From Ignelater luminosus (lineage: Eukaryota > Arthropoda > Insecta > Coleoptera > Elateridae), in assembly GCA_011009095.1 (NCBI GenBank), contig VTPC01005851.1, forward strand, positions 82,238 to 146,237: DNA of 64,000 bases, given 5' to 3'. Below the pieces are notes generated by a model. That model ran no database searches. It was not told where the DNA came from and saw only the letters and a list, made by a program, of their open reading frames with translations. Numbering within the stretch: the first letter of the stretch is position 1; every line of letters begins with the position of its first letter. The translations under genes were made by a program, and so were the position numbers. Positions 1-14,258 of the stretch are shown here, piece after piece.

Positions 1-3000
1 ATGAAAAGCATGTAAGCAACTTAGTAAAGGACAGTATCTGACAGACGGGCACCAAAAACCTCAATAGTTAGTAGACCACTGTAGATGTCTGCAGAAAGAC
101 GAGGTCAGGTTGTTGCCTGGTTCCTCTAGAACTAGCTTCGTCTAACAAGCCAGGAGAAAGCGTGATCTAGAACTTCTCATGGGTACTGATCCAATGAAAT
201 TACGTATATTAATAAAATCGAATGTTTTGGGCTCTTTTTTTTATCCCTTTCTGAAAATACGTATACCATAGTGTATACTGCGTTAAATTCAAGTTGTAAA
301 CATTTTATTTTGAGCTGGGCAAAGTTAGTCAAGTTTCTCTAGTAGCTATCTAATAAATGAGTTGAATTGTTGAAAAACTTTTTTTCCTAATCGTACTTGA
401 AGACGTTGACGAGTCTACTCGCTCTCATAAAAGATGCATCAATAGAAGAACTGGAATTCGCCTTAGAGTTTGATTACAAAAATAGTTTTTTTGATAAAAA
501 GTTTTTCTTGGAGCTTATAGAATGGCGTGCCATGTTTTTCAGGAGCTGTCTTCATCTCGAACTTGGCCAAATAAACAGTAGACAGTATATAAAATGCTTT
601 TAATGTTAAGCTGGCAAACAAAACGGGGTAAATTCACATGCTCACTAGGGATATTCAAGTCCTTAGCGACAAGCGTACAAGTCAGGTTTTATTCGCCAGC
701 CTCTCGATTATAGTTGTTTGAGCAGGCATTAATGCGAATGCAAAGAGCATGACAAAGCGAAAAAGTCTTGTTTTTGTACGAAAACGCATAGAACAGATAA
801 ATGCCATGTGACTATTGTCTGTCATCTATTGATTGGCACCGGAACGAATTGGAAAACATACACCATAGATGACTAACACATCTTAAAGTAATCAATGTTT
901 CTTTTAAATAATTTGCAACGGTGACTGAAAGTAAAATCTGGACAATTCAAAATTATAGCGCCCTGGTAATAAAATTTAAATTTCTTTAAACTTCACCAAA
1001 AAAACACAAATTGATTTGGTTCTGTTTTGTATACCTATTTTATGGTTTTACAAAAACTGAGATTCCAAAGATGGAAAATGTCGATTTTGTGTTGATTATA
1101 GGAAATTAAGTTATCTCCCTATTAAGAAGCTATTGCAGCTTATAGATCGATTGGGAAAATCTACATTATTTATATTCAAATATGTACTACGCCGCGTCTA
1201 AAAAAAACTTGTTTAAACGTTATTTTTTGTCATCAGCTTGATGAATGGATAAAACGATTGTCAATCGTGCGACACTAAATCATGTCAATACCAATTAAAC
1301 TTATTCACCTTAAAAGTTCAATGCAACGGCAAAAAAAGCTTATCATATCTAATAAATTTTCTTTTTCGTGTATCTTTTTAACCTTGTGCGATGTCCAACT
1401 ATAATATACAATGTTTACATACGTGTATAAACGACCTTAAATTATTCAGATATTACATTATCGCCCAAACAGAATCATCTAGGTAATTTTAAAAAATCTT
1501 AATTTATTAATAAAAATTAAATTGTTAGCTCTTTATAAGGAAGACTTTTCAGTTATCGTTTATCATAACATTAATTTTATATTTGAAATTGGTTAATATT
1601 TACCTTGACCGTACTTTCTTGCCGACGTATTATTGCTGGTCTACTAATATGTTATCCTTGTGGTTATGTAGGTGTGTGACATATACATTGGCTTACTTGC
1701 ACACCTGTTAAATTCATATTTTCGTCTCGCTCACGCCCAATAAATAAACAGTAAACAAATGGACACCTACATGTTATGCAAATGTACATATTTTGCTCCA
1801 ACAGGATTTCTTTCTTGATTTAATAGACACAATTTTTAGAGAGTCATTTTTTAATTTTTACAATTTTTTCTTCATCGTTTAAGTTTTTCTAAATTAATGA
1901 ATTAATGATGTATTGCTTGAGTAAATTATGTTTAATTGAAAGTACTTACCCATATAAATTTAAAAATGTTAAAATTCATAATGTTTGACAACCGTTTATG
2001 AAACTCCTTGAAGTCATTATGAAATGAATTAGTGGATGTTGGTGTGTATGTATACTTTGCAAATTATAAATTACATTACATTCACATACCTACTACACAC
2101 GATTTGTTTTTCGATACATATCCAAACATTTTTCATAATGGTTATGTAGTATTCAACCTTTTCAGGTGTATTAAGTGTTAATTGCTTAATAATGTACGTA
2201 TAAATTGAGTAATATAATTATATACATACTACAAAGATAAAAAATTTAGAATGTTACGACAAAAAGACTTTATAGATTGAAACTACCGGTTAATTTCTTT
2301 GATGTGTTGTTTACCATTAATATAACAGATTTGGCATTGAAAAATCAAGAAACTTACCTATTTTTAATAGACGTTTCCTAATATGCAAATCATCAAAGAA
2401 ATCGAAAATAAATATCCATAAATTACAAAATACAGACAGTATTTTTTATTATGCGTGAGGTCTTTATATAAATTTCATTTTTTTAATCCGCCCGGAGCGC
2501 AAACGTTATAAATTTTCCTTTTTATTAACAAGCGTTATTATTATTCGCGATTAGCCTATTTAAATAAATGTACTTAGAGTTCACATTAAAATATCAGATT
2601 ATTATTATGTTCATGTGTGAATGTTTGTTGTGTGTGTGGCTTTCACTTATAATTTGTGGTTTAGGATTGCCGAATTGTTTTAGCAACTCGTTCCTAATTG
2701 CAATTTGCGAGGCGTTGCCCTCTTTTTCTAAGTGTTCTTCGTGAAATCGCCAGTTTTCTTTTTCGTTCTAATTTAATTTTCTGCGGTTATTTTTTTAACC
2801 TTGTTTGTTGTTACGTATTTAATCAGGTGCAAACAAGCCCATACGTCCAGTTTTAAAGTTAAAAAATAAACTAATTAACAATAGCGTTTTTTTGCAAAAG
2901 TCTTGTGTTTGCTCAAGTCAAACCAATTTCAAATTAATGGTAGGATGTCACGCAGTCACGCAACAAATTTTTATTATATCAGTAATGGATTTTATTTTGT

Positions 3001-4490
3001 TTGTAGTTAAACATTCTTGGATTTTTGTGTTATTCTTCCCATTTATTTTCCCAAAAACAAAACCTTATAGATTTACAGTTGATAAGGACGAATAATTATA
3101 ATTTTGATTACACTTACCGTTCTGCAAAATTATCTGGCATAGCCGCAAAATTTTTAATTAGAATAACAGTGCCAAGAAATTTTTAACGTGATAGTATGCA
3201 AGCCAGAAATTAATTTTTTCGTCACTTTACAAAAACTTGAGCTCTTTGATGTTAGAAAACACAATACACAAATAACTCTTTAAACTATTTGTTTAGACTA
3301 CAATAAATAAATAAATACAATGAGATATATAGTTTAAATATTATTATGCAATTCTAAACAAATCATCTTATTAACGTTATGAATAAATAAAGAAAGAATA
3401 TTATTAAACACAACATTGTTGTTTTTATGCATGGAGCTTTATTACTGCTTCGTTAATGCCTTATAAAGAAATAAAATAATTTACATAGTTGTTAAAGGTC
3501 ATTTATAAATTCTTGTCGGATTGTATGTCACATTATTAAATTTTTATGAGAAAAAGTTGCATTTTTATGACAAAATTAAAATCTACATGTAAGACGGTGT
3601 GCATGTTGATTTGCTATGTTGTTCTACTTTATCAGAAGGAAAGAAAACTGATTCTTATTTTCTTTTAATGCCTCGAGCGTTTAATTAAAACAAAACTGTA
3701 CCCAAATAGCATAAAAACAGAATTTTATAAATCATTTAGTGGTATTGGTGCCAAAATGAAGAATACAAAAGCGATGGAAGGAGAAGAAAGTCGAGTCTTG
3801 AGTCACAGACTTTAGAAATTAACCTTAAGCGATAAAATAAAACCACAAACCCAAGATGAGGTAACACCGCTTTGCAAAATGGCTGCATCATCCCAGAGGG
3901 GAAGTGTGTCACGAGAACAAGCGGTCTCTGAGGGGGTAGAACAGCAGAAAGCAATGAAATTCTAACTGACAACTTGAACATCCGATACGACGATAATATT
4001 GGGCTTTTGGTGACCTCTTGTAGTTTTGATTATTGGTTTGCACCTTCCAGTGTTGCTCCCTGAGACTCGCAGCTAGCAAGTATCGTCATGTATTTCGGCC
4101 TCCATCTGTCTTCCAGCAGCCTTGGATGTGATGCGGACAGCTTCAGTTTTGATTCTTGTTGAAAAGACGATTTTATGATGGTTCGTTTAGCCAAATGTAA
4201 TCCAGACCAATATAAACAGAATGCTCTTACTAAATTTAACTTCCCATCCATCGATGGAGTTGTGCAATCGTGTTACGATCACATCCGGTAGTTCCAGAGA
4301 ATAATCTGCGGGCAAAACTGCCCTCACCAAAGTTTTTCTGCGACTTTCCTTAGTGGCAAACAAAGCAAATGCAGGAACAGACTTATTCATCAACAAAACG
4401 TAAGACAAACAACAGCAATTCACATTAACAACACTACCAATACAACACAACAAGCCCTTTTTCATACCACCGCTCGCATCGTATCCTTCT
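1..4490. other. AT-rich region with no supported gene
   Basis: No reading frame here matches a protein family I recognise and none shows a convincing exon structure. Short open frames (for example 397-603 on + and 2892-3095 on +) have the composition expected by chance in AT-rich DNA. From about 3730 to 4480 the base composition becomes less AT-rich and minus-strand frames are longer (4187-4465, 92 codons). That may be a decayed mobile element, but I could not assign it. Upstream noncoding exons of ATF3 could lie anywhere in the first 16.7 kb and would not be visible by eye. Confidence 0.5.
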
Positions 4491-4491
4491 G

Positions 4492-4678
4492 TACCTTTTC
4501 AAGCTCAAATTGGGACCAATCAATTTTAAATTGAAATAATCATAACTTCAGAATGAGACCAATCAACTTGATATTGACCTCAAATTAGTCCTAATTTCAA
4601 GTCGATTGATCTCAATTTGAATCTGTTTGATTAGTCCAATTTGAGATTGATTGGTCCCAATTTGAGTTTGAAAAGGTA
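4492..4678. mobile_element. Short palindromic MITE-like element with TA ends
   Basis: The two ends are inverted copies. TACCTTTTCAAGCTCAAATT at the left end faces its near-identical inverse at the right end, and the match runs on for about 42 bases with roughly three mismatches. The interior contains further diverged copies of the same words (variants of GATTGATCTCAATTTGA), so the whole 187 bp can fold on itself. A TA dinucleotide at each end fits a Tc1/mariner-type target site. It has no coding capacity. I infer a non-autonomous DNA transposon; the family is not identified. Confidence 0.7.
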
Positions 4679-4679
4679 T

Positions 4680-5740
4680 AGAATGACTACAACAAGACAA
4701 CACAAACTGCATCGAACTTTATTTACGTTGCACCCTTAACAAATCCATTCATCTTTCATTATGGCCAAAGAAGAGTCGGATTCTTAGAACGGCCTCCTGA
4801 ACATAACATTGATTTGCTTTGTTTGCTTATGTTGTACAGATTATTTGCCTATAGCTTCTGACTTTTTGAATATCAGGAAAATTCTGTCCCCATAAGCATT
4901 TTAATTTGCAGAGCTTAGCATCGCCCTCAACTGTATCTTGAGATAAGCGTAATCAGTCTCGTGAGCCTTAAAAATTAAGCGGTCTAATTCCAGTAAACAG
5001 TCTTTGGATACATTTCCTAGAGAGCGTGATAGATTCTGGCTGTCGCTAGACGTTGTTGAGGTTTAAGAAGAACAGGGCATTGATGACAAGAAACAAGTCT
5101 TCTTACAGGCGGAATCTTAATTGTGTGATCAACTTGATTCTTTTAGACTTTGCAAAAGCGAAAAGCTAGCAAAACCCAAGACGGTGGTTTTGGCACGATT
5201 GAGATTAAAGCCATGCTAGTTTGGAATGGCGACTAAGATAGTGGCTGCCTGGGATGAATTCGCTGATTACAGCGTTCAAGGTGGACAAATCTCAGCTTAC
5301 TGGTATAAATTGTCGATAAAATTAGTAGTGGAAATCGAGGTAAATGAGTATCGCTCAGTGTTTTTGATTTTTTACAGTTAAAGCGAAGAGGGGATTCTGA
5401 CAATACTTGAAGCTAAAATGATGATAAAATACATTTTTGCATAACGATTTGAAGATAATGAATTCCTGGGTAACATTTAGAATTGATTCTTGATTCTATG
5501 TATGTGTGCTACAATTTCTCAATGAAGAAATTATAAATACAAATATTTTTATCGCTTCAGATAGTTTGTGGTCGTTGTTCTTTAAGTGCTACTCTTACAG
5601 GCGTCATATTGGAATGGCGCCAGTTTGGCAAGGCGCTATTTTGGCACAACGCCATTTTGGCAAGGCACTATCTTGGCATAGCGCCATCTTCGTAGGCGAT
5701 TACAGTGGCTCAAACAAGTGAATACCATGTAAAGCGCGAT
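4680..5740. other. Unassigned, less AT-rich stretch, possibly a decayed element
   Basis: Composition is more balanced than in the flanks. On the minus strand around 4890-5030 there is a short open stretch reading LIFKAHETDYAYLKIQLRAM, which looks protein-like but which I cannot place in a family. No start, splice signals or domain motif support a living gene. A cluster of short direct repeats is annotated separately at 5599-5700. Confidence 0.3.
5599..5700 (+). repeat. Short degenerate tandem repeat, 16-18 bp unit
   Basis: The stretch repeats a unit close to GGCGCCATTTTGGCAAGGC about five times with small changes (for example GCGCTATTTTGGCACAACGC and GGCACTATCTTGGCATAGCG). Copies are imperfect and spacing varies by one or two bases. 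The block is distinctly richer in G and C than its surroundings. No coding function is visible. Confidence 0.6.
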
Positions 5741-8700
5741 CTAACGGATGATAACAAAAATCTTTCAAGTTGCACAATAGTTAGATGAAGCAAAAGCAAA
5801 TGTTGAAAACTAGTAAGAGAATAAAATGCTGTGTTATGACACTTTTGTGTCTCGTCAGTGCTTTCAGTGAAAAATCTGAAGAAATGACATGAACTTGTAT
5901 GATACATTTGGTAGGTGAAGCTCAAAAGGTCGTGATCTTGATCTTTGTAAATCTGGAGTTAAAACACAATAAAACACAAATTTAAATCAAGTTGCTTATG
6001 AATACCAAAATTTAAATTGTGTGTAAATTGTTTGAAAAATGATCACACAAACGGTAATTGTAATTAATAACAATGAGCAAAGCAAAAAAGAGATTTTTGG
6101 AAGTTAAAGATTGTTCGAATTAAAAAAATACATTTGGGTTACTTTTCTGTTAATAGACAGTGCTGTCCATAAATTCCAGAAGAAAAAAATTACAATTCAA
6201 ACTAAACAAAGAGTGTAATAAAAGTCTAAACATTGGTTTTGAATTTATGGTTGGTTGGTTTTAAATTAATATAAATGCCTATAACCACCTAAACGAATCG
6301 ATTAAGTATTGAAAGTCATTGTTAATCAGTACATGTGTATTTATGTTATGTAGAAAAGCTTTCATTAATAATTTCTAGTTTTATTCTGTTTTTGATCGTT
6401 AAATTTTATATTTCAATTTTAGACACATTTAATAAATTCTTGAATAAAAAAACAAAGGTTAAAAAATCATTAACATTTATTTTATTATCCATTAACATTT
6501 TAAATAGCAACAAATTAAAGAGATGAAAAACTAGTTCAGTAATTCTTGATAATATAAATCATTATTTTTTTATTTCAGCGATTAGTGACCTATAATAAAA
6601 ATATGTAATACACGAAACTTTTAATATTTGTTATTAAATCATAGTATTTGAACCGTGACGAAAATTTGAAAAATGTTAATGGGTGATGATAGGGGAATAA
6701 TAAATCCAAAAGTCGATTCTGATGGATAATTGTCATTTTTTCGTGTTAAATTCACCATAAAATCACTAAATAAATATTCCAGAGATTTCAGAATGTTTAA
6801 AAAATCAGATTTTTGCAAGTTACACTTTCTACGGTATAAGATTTTTGAAATTTATTTCTTTCGTAAAGTAGCAATATAAAATAACTATAATAATAAAAAT
6901 TAAACTTTCTACCATATTATAAACATTATATTATACACAGGTCGTATGATGCAGATAAAAAAAATAATAGGTGTGTCTGAAGTAGTACTAAAAGAGAAGG
7001 TGTGCTGAAATTTGTACCAGGTAGCTTGTACACAATTTATCTTTCAAACTTATCTTTTATTTGTTATATTAAAAAATAAATCATTTTTTAATTTATGTTT
7101 CTAAACCGTTTTAAGTTTTGTTGTTAACATTACAAAAAGGTAAATTTTAAAAGTTTATTGTTACACACTCGGTTGCACTAATATATGCAGAAGGTCAGAA
7201 TAAAAATTAAGCTCGTTCTAACCATGTCAGTTTTGCTTTCTGATAAATTATCTAATGCAAATTGTCGGAAGACACAAATATCAGTTAATTTGTTAATGAA
7301 TATAACTTGTTTTTAGCATGAGAATTTTTAAAAACGTATCGCGTTTTAAGTTATGATTATGGTAAATAGCTTTTTGATCCTTTTTTACTTTTTTTCGAAT
7401 AATATCTATAAAGTGCGCCTTATAAGAAGCTTTAAACTGTTATTTAATTATGTTAATAAAAATAACAGCTAAACCGGTATCAATAAAATGATTGCAACCT
7501 ACCTTTAGCTTTTTCCTTTTGTACCTGAGATACGCCTTAAGCGGGCCCCATCTCTTGGTAAGCTCGACGATCGAGTATAAAATTCTAAAATCACGATTTA
7601 TAGAAACCTTGACCGCCTAAACCTAATAATTATCTATTAAAACCATATAATAGTAATAATAAATGGGAATAAATCAAAAGTATTTTCTCAGCATCTTCTC
7701 GATTTCAAATTGCAATGTACTTGGGTAATATATTCGTTTGACTTCAAGGACCGGGTCCTTTCTTTTTGTCCGAATTCGTGATGTGTGTTCTCAATGAGTT
7801 AAAAAGTTGTCGGAAAGAACGTTAACATTCTCAGTATTAAAGACTATTTTCGCTTGAAGACTAGTCATAAAATATAATTCTAATGCCACCCGCCCGCATA
7901 TGGTGCGGATATTTATTAATATACGTTTCTGTATGTATGTTAAGCACTGTAATAAAATGTATTAGTTTCATTGGTTTCAAGACATTCGGTTGTGTAGCAC
8001 TTTACTATTAATACTTTCTGTCACGTATGTTTTATCTCGCTATAGGCCTTTATTTGAAATTCCACAAATTTTAAAACAGAATCAACAAACTTTTCAAGCA
8101 AAATCTAATCAAGTATTCATTTCTTCAAAACTAATTTTGTGCATACATAAAACGTTGAAAAGAATTATATTCATAAGTAACATCCTTGTTTTTTTCTGCC
8201 GCTTGCATACATAAATTTATGTACTGCGGCTTTCAATAACTTTAGTGTTTTAAATGTTATAAAGTTTAATTTCGAAATGAGCTTTACTTAAAAAATGCCG
8301 CCTTTACATAAAAATGAAATTAGGTAACCTAAAACACTTTTTTAGATAATAATTCATTAGGCAAGCCTGTGACATACATTTTAACATTGTTAATGATAAT
8401 TACGTACATTGTTACCCTAGTTCCTATGAAAATTATTTTATCAAAATACGCATTTTTTTCAAATATTATATTTGTAGAATTTTAATTTCGTCTATCTTGC
8501 AATATTGTTTTAGTTCTTACAGCTTTTTGTTTTTAAAGATTTTTTGTTGAGAAATTGACAAAGAAGATTTCATCATAACTGGACTTTTATTTTATATTAA
8601 TCTGCTGATTGTTTTAATAATATTGCAGGAATAAACTCATAAATAATTTTTCTAAATTAGCCTTATTTTGCCAGGGTCTTCTTTCCCCGCTAATTTTTCC

Positions 8701-11700
8701 ACGCCCGTGCCCCTAGCAATATTTTCAGTAAACGGTATGCATAGACATTGGGAATCTTGATAATCTATACCAGCATGTCACTAATTAAGTGACGAGACAG
8801 TGGTTATGGACAGTATAAGACTGAATTAGAAGATTCATTCACACAGCATTAACTAGTTTTGAATATTTAAAATTATTAAATGCTAACTAATATGTAACTT
8901 GCATTTCTTCTCAATAGGTCAGTAGCTATTCTATTAACCTGTGAAGAAATTTACATTTTAATACACTGAAAATTATTTCTTCACGTTGACATTCAGAGCA
9001 TTGGGTATCATAATAAACTGATCACTTCAAAGATCAGTGTTTTTTAACACCTGAAGACATACTTTTCTCTAAACTAGTCACATTCTGTAGAATCTGCGAA
9101 TATCCACCTGACAAATCAACAAAGCGTTTTCTTCAATATTTTGGCGGGAAAATGGATTTTGCATTCATTCTTTTCGTGACAGGGAAAAATTGTTTAGCAT
9201 CAGTACGATATAGTTCAAATATCACTGTTATTCATATTACTTCGGCAACGCAGCATTTTCTGACGTTACACGAAGGTCACCTAATGTCAAAGCACAGCAA
9301 TATTCATTTAAATTTGAATGTCACTGCCATGTATTATTTTAAATTCCATGCGATCAACCTACAACTTTCCTATAACAAGTTCAACCTGCTGCAATGTTGC
9401 CACGCATTATTATTACAGACTTATAACTTTCCTATGTAGGGTGTTTAATGGCAAAAAATCAGATTGTTTATAAATCTTTTAAACTTTTTGCAAACTTCTA
9501 TATTTGTAACTTCCGCATTGGACACATGGCAATCATTTTATTTTTGTTTTGCATTGAAACTGTGCAACTTTTTATAATGCAATTATTAATGAAAATAAAA
9601 TTTTATTACCACAGCATATCAACAAAATGCAAAATGCAAAATGAAATTTTAAGAGTTGAATGCATTAGGGTGAACGGTGTCACAGAAGAAATTGACCCAC
9701 ATGCGACGCAAAAGCAAAATACCCGTTTCGCCTACATTTATAATTTACGACATCCAATTTATTAGTTTTGTTTTTGTCCATTTGGCACCATTCGGAATCG
9801 TGCAAATTACTGATAAATTATTGGTTTCTAGTCTGCTTGTTCTTTTGATATTTCATTTTAACGTGGTTACCCTTAATAATGGTAGATTTCAGTCGCTTTT
9901 TCGCAAAGGACAATGTGTGATACATATAAATAACTTGCGGTACGTTACCCGTATGTTTATTTTCTGTAAGTTTGGATCGTTGTCGTCGTCCATGTGAAGG
10001 TTATGCTAATGCATGTTTATGATATAAAGACAATTAAAATTAGGCTAATAAAATGTCTGGACACAAATTAATTTAAAGCGAATAGCAGTCAGAAATACCA
10101 TTTGGTTAACTTAATGACCGCATCCGGTTAGCAAACCGTGCAATTTTACCACAATAGACTATAAACTAGTAAAAAGCACGTTTTAAAAACATTTGCATTG
10201 TAAATGTACTTGTATGTATTGATAAATGATAGTGGGTTTGTAAATGTAAAACTAACTATTCGAATAGTTTCGAAATCGACATCGTTGCAGGATGTTCTTT
10301 ACATACAAACACATCCGAACGCGTTGTCAAATAACCTTCCTAGCGAAAAGATTTATTCCACATTCATTTGTGTTTTTGTAGTTAAAAAGACAGTAAAATA
10401 ACCACAAGCTATATTTATTTTAACTTCTTCTACTAGCTAGATCGTTTTTGTAAACCTATAATAAATCTATAAATAAGTTTGGATTTGCTCCATTGCAAAT
10501 CACAGTCGAAAGATATTAATTTAAAACTTACACGGGTCCATTAACTTTTAAACGAACATGTGTTTAATAACTTCCAAACTTATCTCATATGTATCGAATT
10601 ACCGTTCCCAAACAAAAGCGGAAGATACAGTAAGGACTTTCTTGAATGTCACGAATATCATTTGAAATTACCCTTTGAAAAAAATGGGATCATTTTAAAT
10701 TTCGGACATTCCTTGCATGCTGCCTATCGTTTAAAGGTGTATAGAAGTGACATGAAATATTGTAGCTGTGATACACCCATTTCATTAAATGTGAGAAATT
10801 CTCGTTATACAAAATAAAATTTATTATTTAGTTTTATATTATACATTAATTTATTATAATGAGTTTTTGTTGCAGTAGCAGCAGGCCGTTCTAAAATTAT
10901 TATAATTGTCGCTTGACATTTTAGACGTGAAACCTTCTTTACATAAAAACAAGAAACAGAACAACCAACATGTGATTGCAATAAAAATTTCATCCTGCGC
11001 TTATTTATTCTGCAATAAAAAAATTTTGAATCGTTTAAGTTAATTAGCGCAAGTAACACGAACGTTGTTAACGTAACTTAAAGGAAACCTTTGATAAAAA
11101 AATTTTTATTTACTAAACTAACTTTAACCTCGATATTTTTTTTTAAATATCAGGAATATATGACGCTAACCAATAAATTCTTATTTATCATTTTAACAAA
11201 ACTAAAACGTAGTTAAAATAATATTTTACTGGAAATTGGCAAAATAATATAAATAAAATGAGCTAGCTATACCTTGATGATATGGTATCAATCTTATTTA
11301 TTATGTTATAGTAAGTTATAACTGCCTGTTTGTCGAGAACAATAACTTTAATTGTGTACTAGGTGAAGTGCAGCTTTACTTAAAAGTGATAGCAAGCAAA
11401 GTTTATCACTTTCAGCTCAACTTCTACTATATTATGGTAACTAATCTGTAGTGTGATGACAACCCTCTTTCTGGATCTAAATGTGGACCTTTCTCATGCT
11501 GTGCGTCATGCACATCTTGCTGCTGATGCATCCGTGTGGTTAATGTGGAGATTCCCGATAGTAACATAGAAAAGCATTGGTCCCAATTGAAACTTCCTCT
11601 CCAGTTTTTTTCATGTGCTGGCCTAATAATAGAAAGCTATCGTAACGTCACACTTGGTAGTTGGCGAACTTTTTTCCTCGAGTTGGAAAAGTTGTTGATT

Positions 11701-12100
11701 TATCAAAAACAGGTAGAATGAAAAAAATGCTTGGAAAAGGTAAAAGTCTTGAACACCGATCTGTACACAATGATACAGAAGAGAAGAACAAAATGAAGTT
11801 TAAAGTTTCAATAACTTTTCATTATATCACAGTGCTCCAAATATACTTTCTTAATGGCAACAGTAAATTGAGAAATTTCTACAGTTTTAAAAGAGAGTTT
11901 ACATTTACATGTGGTTGCTCATCCCAGTGTATGGCAACAGCTCGCTTGACTTTACTAATCAAGTATCTTGTGCGCATCCTCGTTTTTTATTGCTTTGAAT
12001 TTTACCATCATGTGTCTTCCAATGGATATGTAGATTACAGTAAGAATTTTGTTATACTCCTAAATTCAATATTAATATAGTATACAAGACCAAAACTTCT
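5741..12100. other. AT-rich intergenic DNA, nothing recognised
   Basis: Several moderately long frames occur (9152-9439, 9448-9765, 9677-9997, 11536-11721 and 11661-12080, all on +). None carries a recognisable motif, a plausible splice pattern or a family resemblance. The 11450-12080 stretch is slightly more protein-like in composition and sits next to the RTE-like LINE, so it may be element-derived. I see no RNA gene. Confidence 0.4.
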
Positions 12101-12139
12101 TAATCAAGAACTTAATTTTATCATTTCCTTCTTTCATAC

Positions 12140-13990
12140 TCTGCTGATGCATCTCTAAGTTCATCAAAATACGTTACCAACTGATATACTACTACAACCC
12201 AAATGGGCAACATTTTCGTTACATTCGGGATTACTGAAAATGAAACACTCGGTAAACGTAAAGAATGTTCAAGACTGTTAAGGAAGCGGATACTTGAAAG
12301 GAAAAAAAGGCGAAAGACCTGGCAAGGCCAAGACAAAAGAAAACTCGTTCGGATGAATAAATGCAATAGACTAATCGGATTTCCATGGCATAAACATAAT
12401 ATACCGAGTGACCTAACCATCAATTGGCGCCAATCAAAGTCCGGGTCTGTTGGTGTGAAATGGGTTACTGGCCATAGTGATGTAGGAAACCAGACACACC
12501 ATAGAAAATGGGCATCTGAAATAAAAATATGGAACACCATTAGAATTGGCACGTGAAACGTTCGTGGTTTGCTGGAAAAACAGTGAAGCTGGGCGTGGTG
12601 GAAAATGAAATAAAATCAGAAACTCACTGGACTGATAAAGGACATTTTACCTCGAATAATCACAATGATATCTACTTCTCTGGAAATGATAACTAATCCA
12701 GAAACGGCGTGGCAGTGACAGTAAACAAAAACATTACACATAGTGTAAAAGAGTACATCATTGTTGTAAGACTCAATGCCAGCCCCGTCAATCTGAATGT
12801 AGTATAAATATGTGCTCCAACAAGTGAAGCTCAAGATGAAGAAATCGAAACGTTTTATAGTGAATGGGAACAAACACTAGGAAAGCTACCAAATAGAGAA
12901 ATCACAACAATTGTGGGTGATTTCAATGCCAAGATTGGTGCAACTAAAGAAGATCCCAACCTGCTAGCGACTGTAGTGAAAGAAATGTGAGAGGAGAACG
13001 TCTTCTACATTTCTGCATTGATAACAATCATTTCTATCGCAGGCTTTCTGTATCACCCGAGATGTCTATATACCTGGATATCACCTGGTGACAGATACAG
13101 ATAGCAGGTAGATTATATATTGGTAAAATCCCGTCGGAGATTATAAAAAAATCCAGGGAATTTAACATCACGACATATCTGTCGGCAGATTCTCTCCGAA
13201 ATGGATGTGACACATCACATGATTCTACTGATCAACAACAACTGCGCTCAAGTCGGAGTGAATGGGGAACTGTCTCAAAATTTCCGGGTTACTAAGAGCG
13301 TAAGGCACCGAGTCCAATTCTACTGGAACGGATAATGCGAAAGACCACTGATGGATGAAATGGCGGTATCACTATTGGCGGAAGGAAGATTTGCATTTTA
13401 AGAATGCAGATGATATAACCATTCTCGCTAACTCCAAAGCGGAATTGAGTAAACCACTAGAAAAAAATCAAAAACATCGGCACAGAGGCAGGTCTCAAAA
13501 TAAATAAAAATAAAAATAAAACCGTTGTAAATCATTTTGTGTACTTGGAGTCTATGATAACTGATACCGGCGGGTGCACAGAAGAAATAAAGCGGAGATC
13601 AGAAATTACAAAAAATACGGTAACTAAACTGACCAAAATCTAGAAAAGTCACGAAATAACCGTAGATATCAAAATCAGACTGGCCGTATGCTTGGTCTTC
13701 CCAGTTCTCCTCTATGCATCGAAATGTTGGACCCTTAATAAAGCTTATAAAAAGACCATAGATGTTTTGTTGGAGACGAATGTTGAGAATCCCTTGGGTA
13801 GCCCGCAGAACAAAAGTGTCAATACTGGAACAACTGAATATCAAGAAAAGACTAAGGACGCAACTCTTTCGAAGAAACGGTCTGGAGAAGCTTACGATAC
13901 AGGGAAAGGTGGAAGGTAGAAGGACATCGGAACGGCCAACTCATGGTATCACGATACCTGTGTCAAGCTAACGACTAGGAAAAAGAAGAA
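12140..13990 (+). mobile_element. Degraded RTE-like non-LTR retrotransposon
   Basis: Fragments of one LINE polyprotein appear in order on the + strand. Near 12537 the AP-endonuclease start IRIGT*NVRGL is visible, where the usual Trp is now a stop codon. At about 12890-12960 there is the endonuclease motif REITTIVGDFNAKIGATKED. Around 13395-13440 the reverse-transcriptase YADD-type motif reads FKNADDITILANSKAEL. At 13540-13660 comes HFVYLESMITDTGGCTEEIK, and at 13690-13970 the C-terminal region including LEKLTIQGKVEGRRTSERP. Stops and frameshifts interrupt all parts and much of the RT fingers and palm is missing, so it cannot be active. Assignment to the RTE group rests on family resemblance, not on a search. 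Confidence 0.75.
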
Positions 13991-14258
13991 AAAACAGGAT
14001 ATTATCTGTCGGCTCCTTTTCAATATTTCCTTGACATTGATTGCTTCCTGTTTGTAAGAATTATGTGAAGTGGTAATGCCTTCCCGGTATAAACCGTGAT
14101 GATTATTATACCAAAACATGAAAAGGTATCAAATGTGGTTAGTAGATCTTCCTGCACACAATCGAAAAGTTTTTACCGTAGTTTCTATGACAGAGTATCC
14201 AGTAGCCTGGAAAGCTTGAGAAATTTTTTTCCTTAGACAATAACAGAATTTTATTTTA

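Noticed and set aside
397..603. 68-codon + strand frame near the left edge
   Set aside because: No recognisable motif, a non-ATG start context and no neighbouring exon.
3730..4470. Minus-strand frames as a possible gene
   Set aside because: Successive frames have stops between them, no splice logic, and no recognisable family text.
9152..9997. Three consecutive + strand open frames (95, 105 and 106 codons)
   Set aside because: No domain, no family resemblance and no consistent splice sites. Composition (Phe, Leu, Ile, Asn, Tyr) is what AT-rich noncoding DNA gives.
12121..12552. 143-codon minus-strand frame
   Set aside because: It is antisense to the RTE-like LINE N-terminal region and has no family resemblance.
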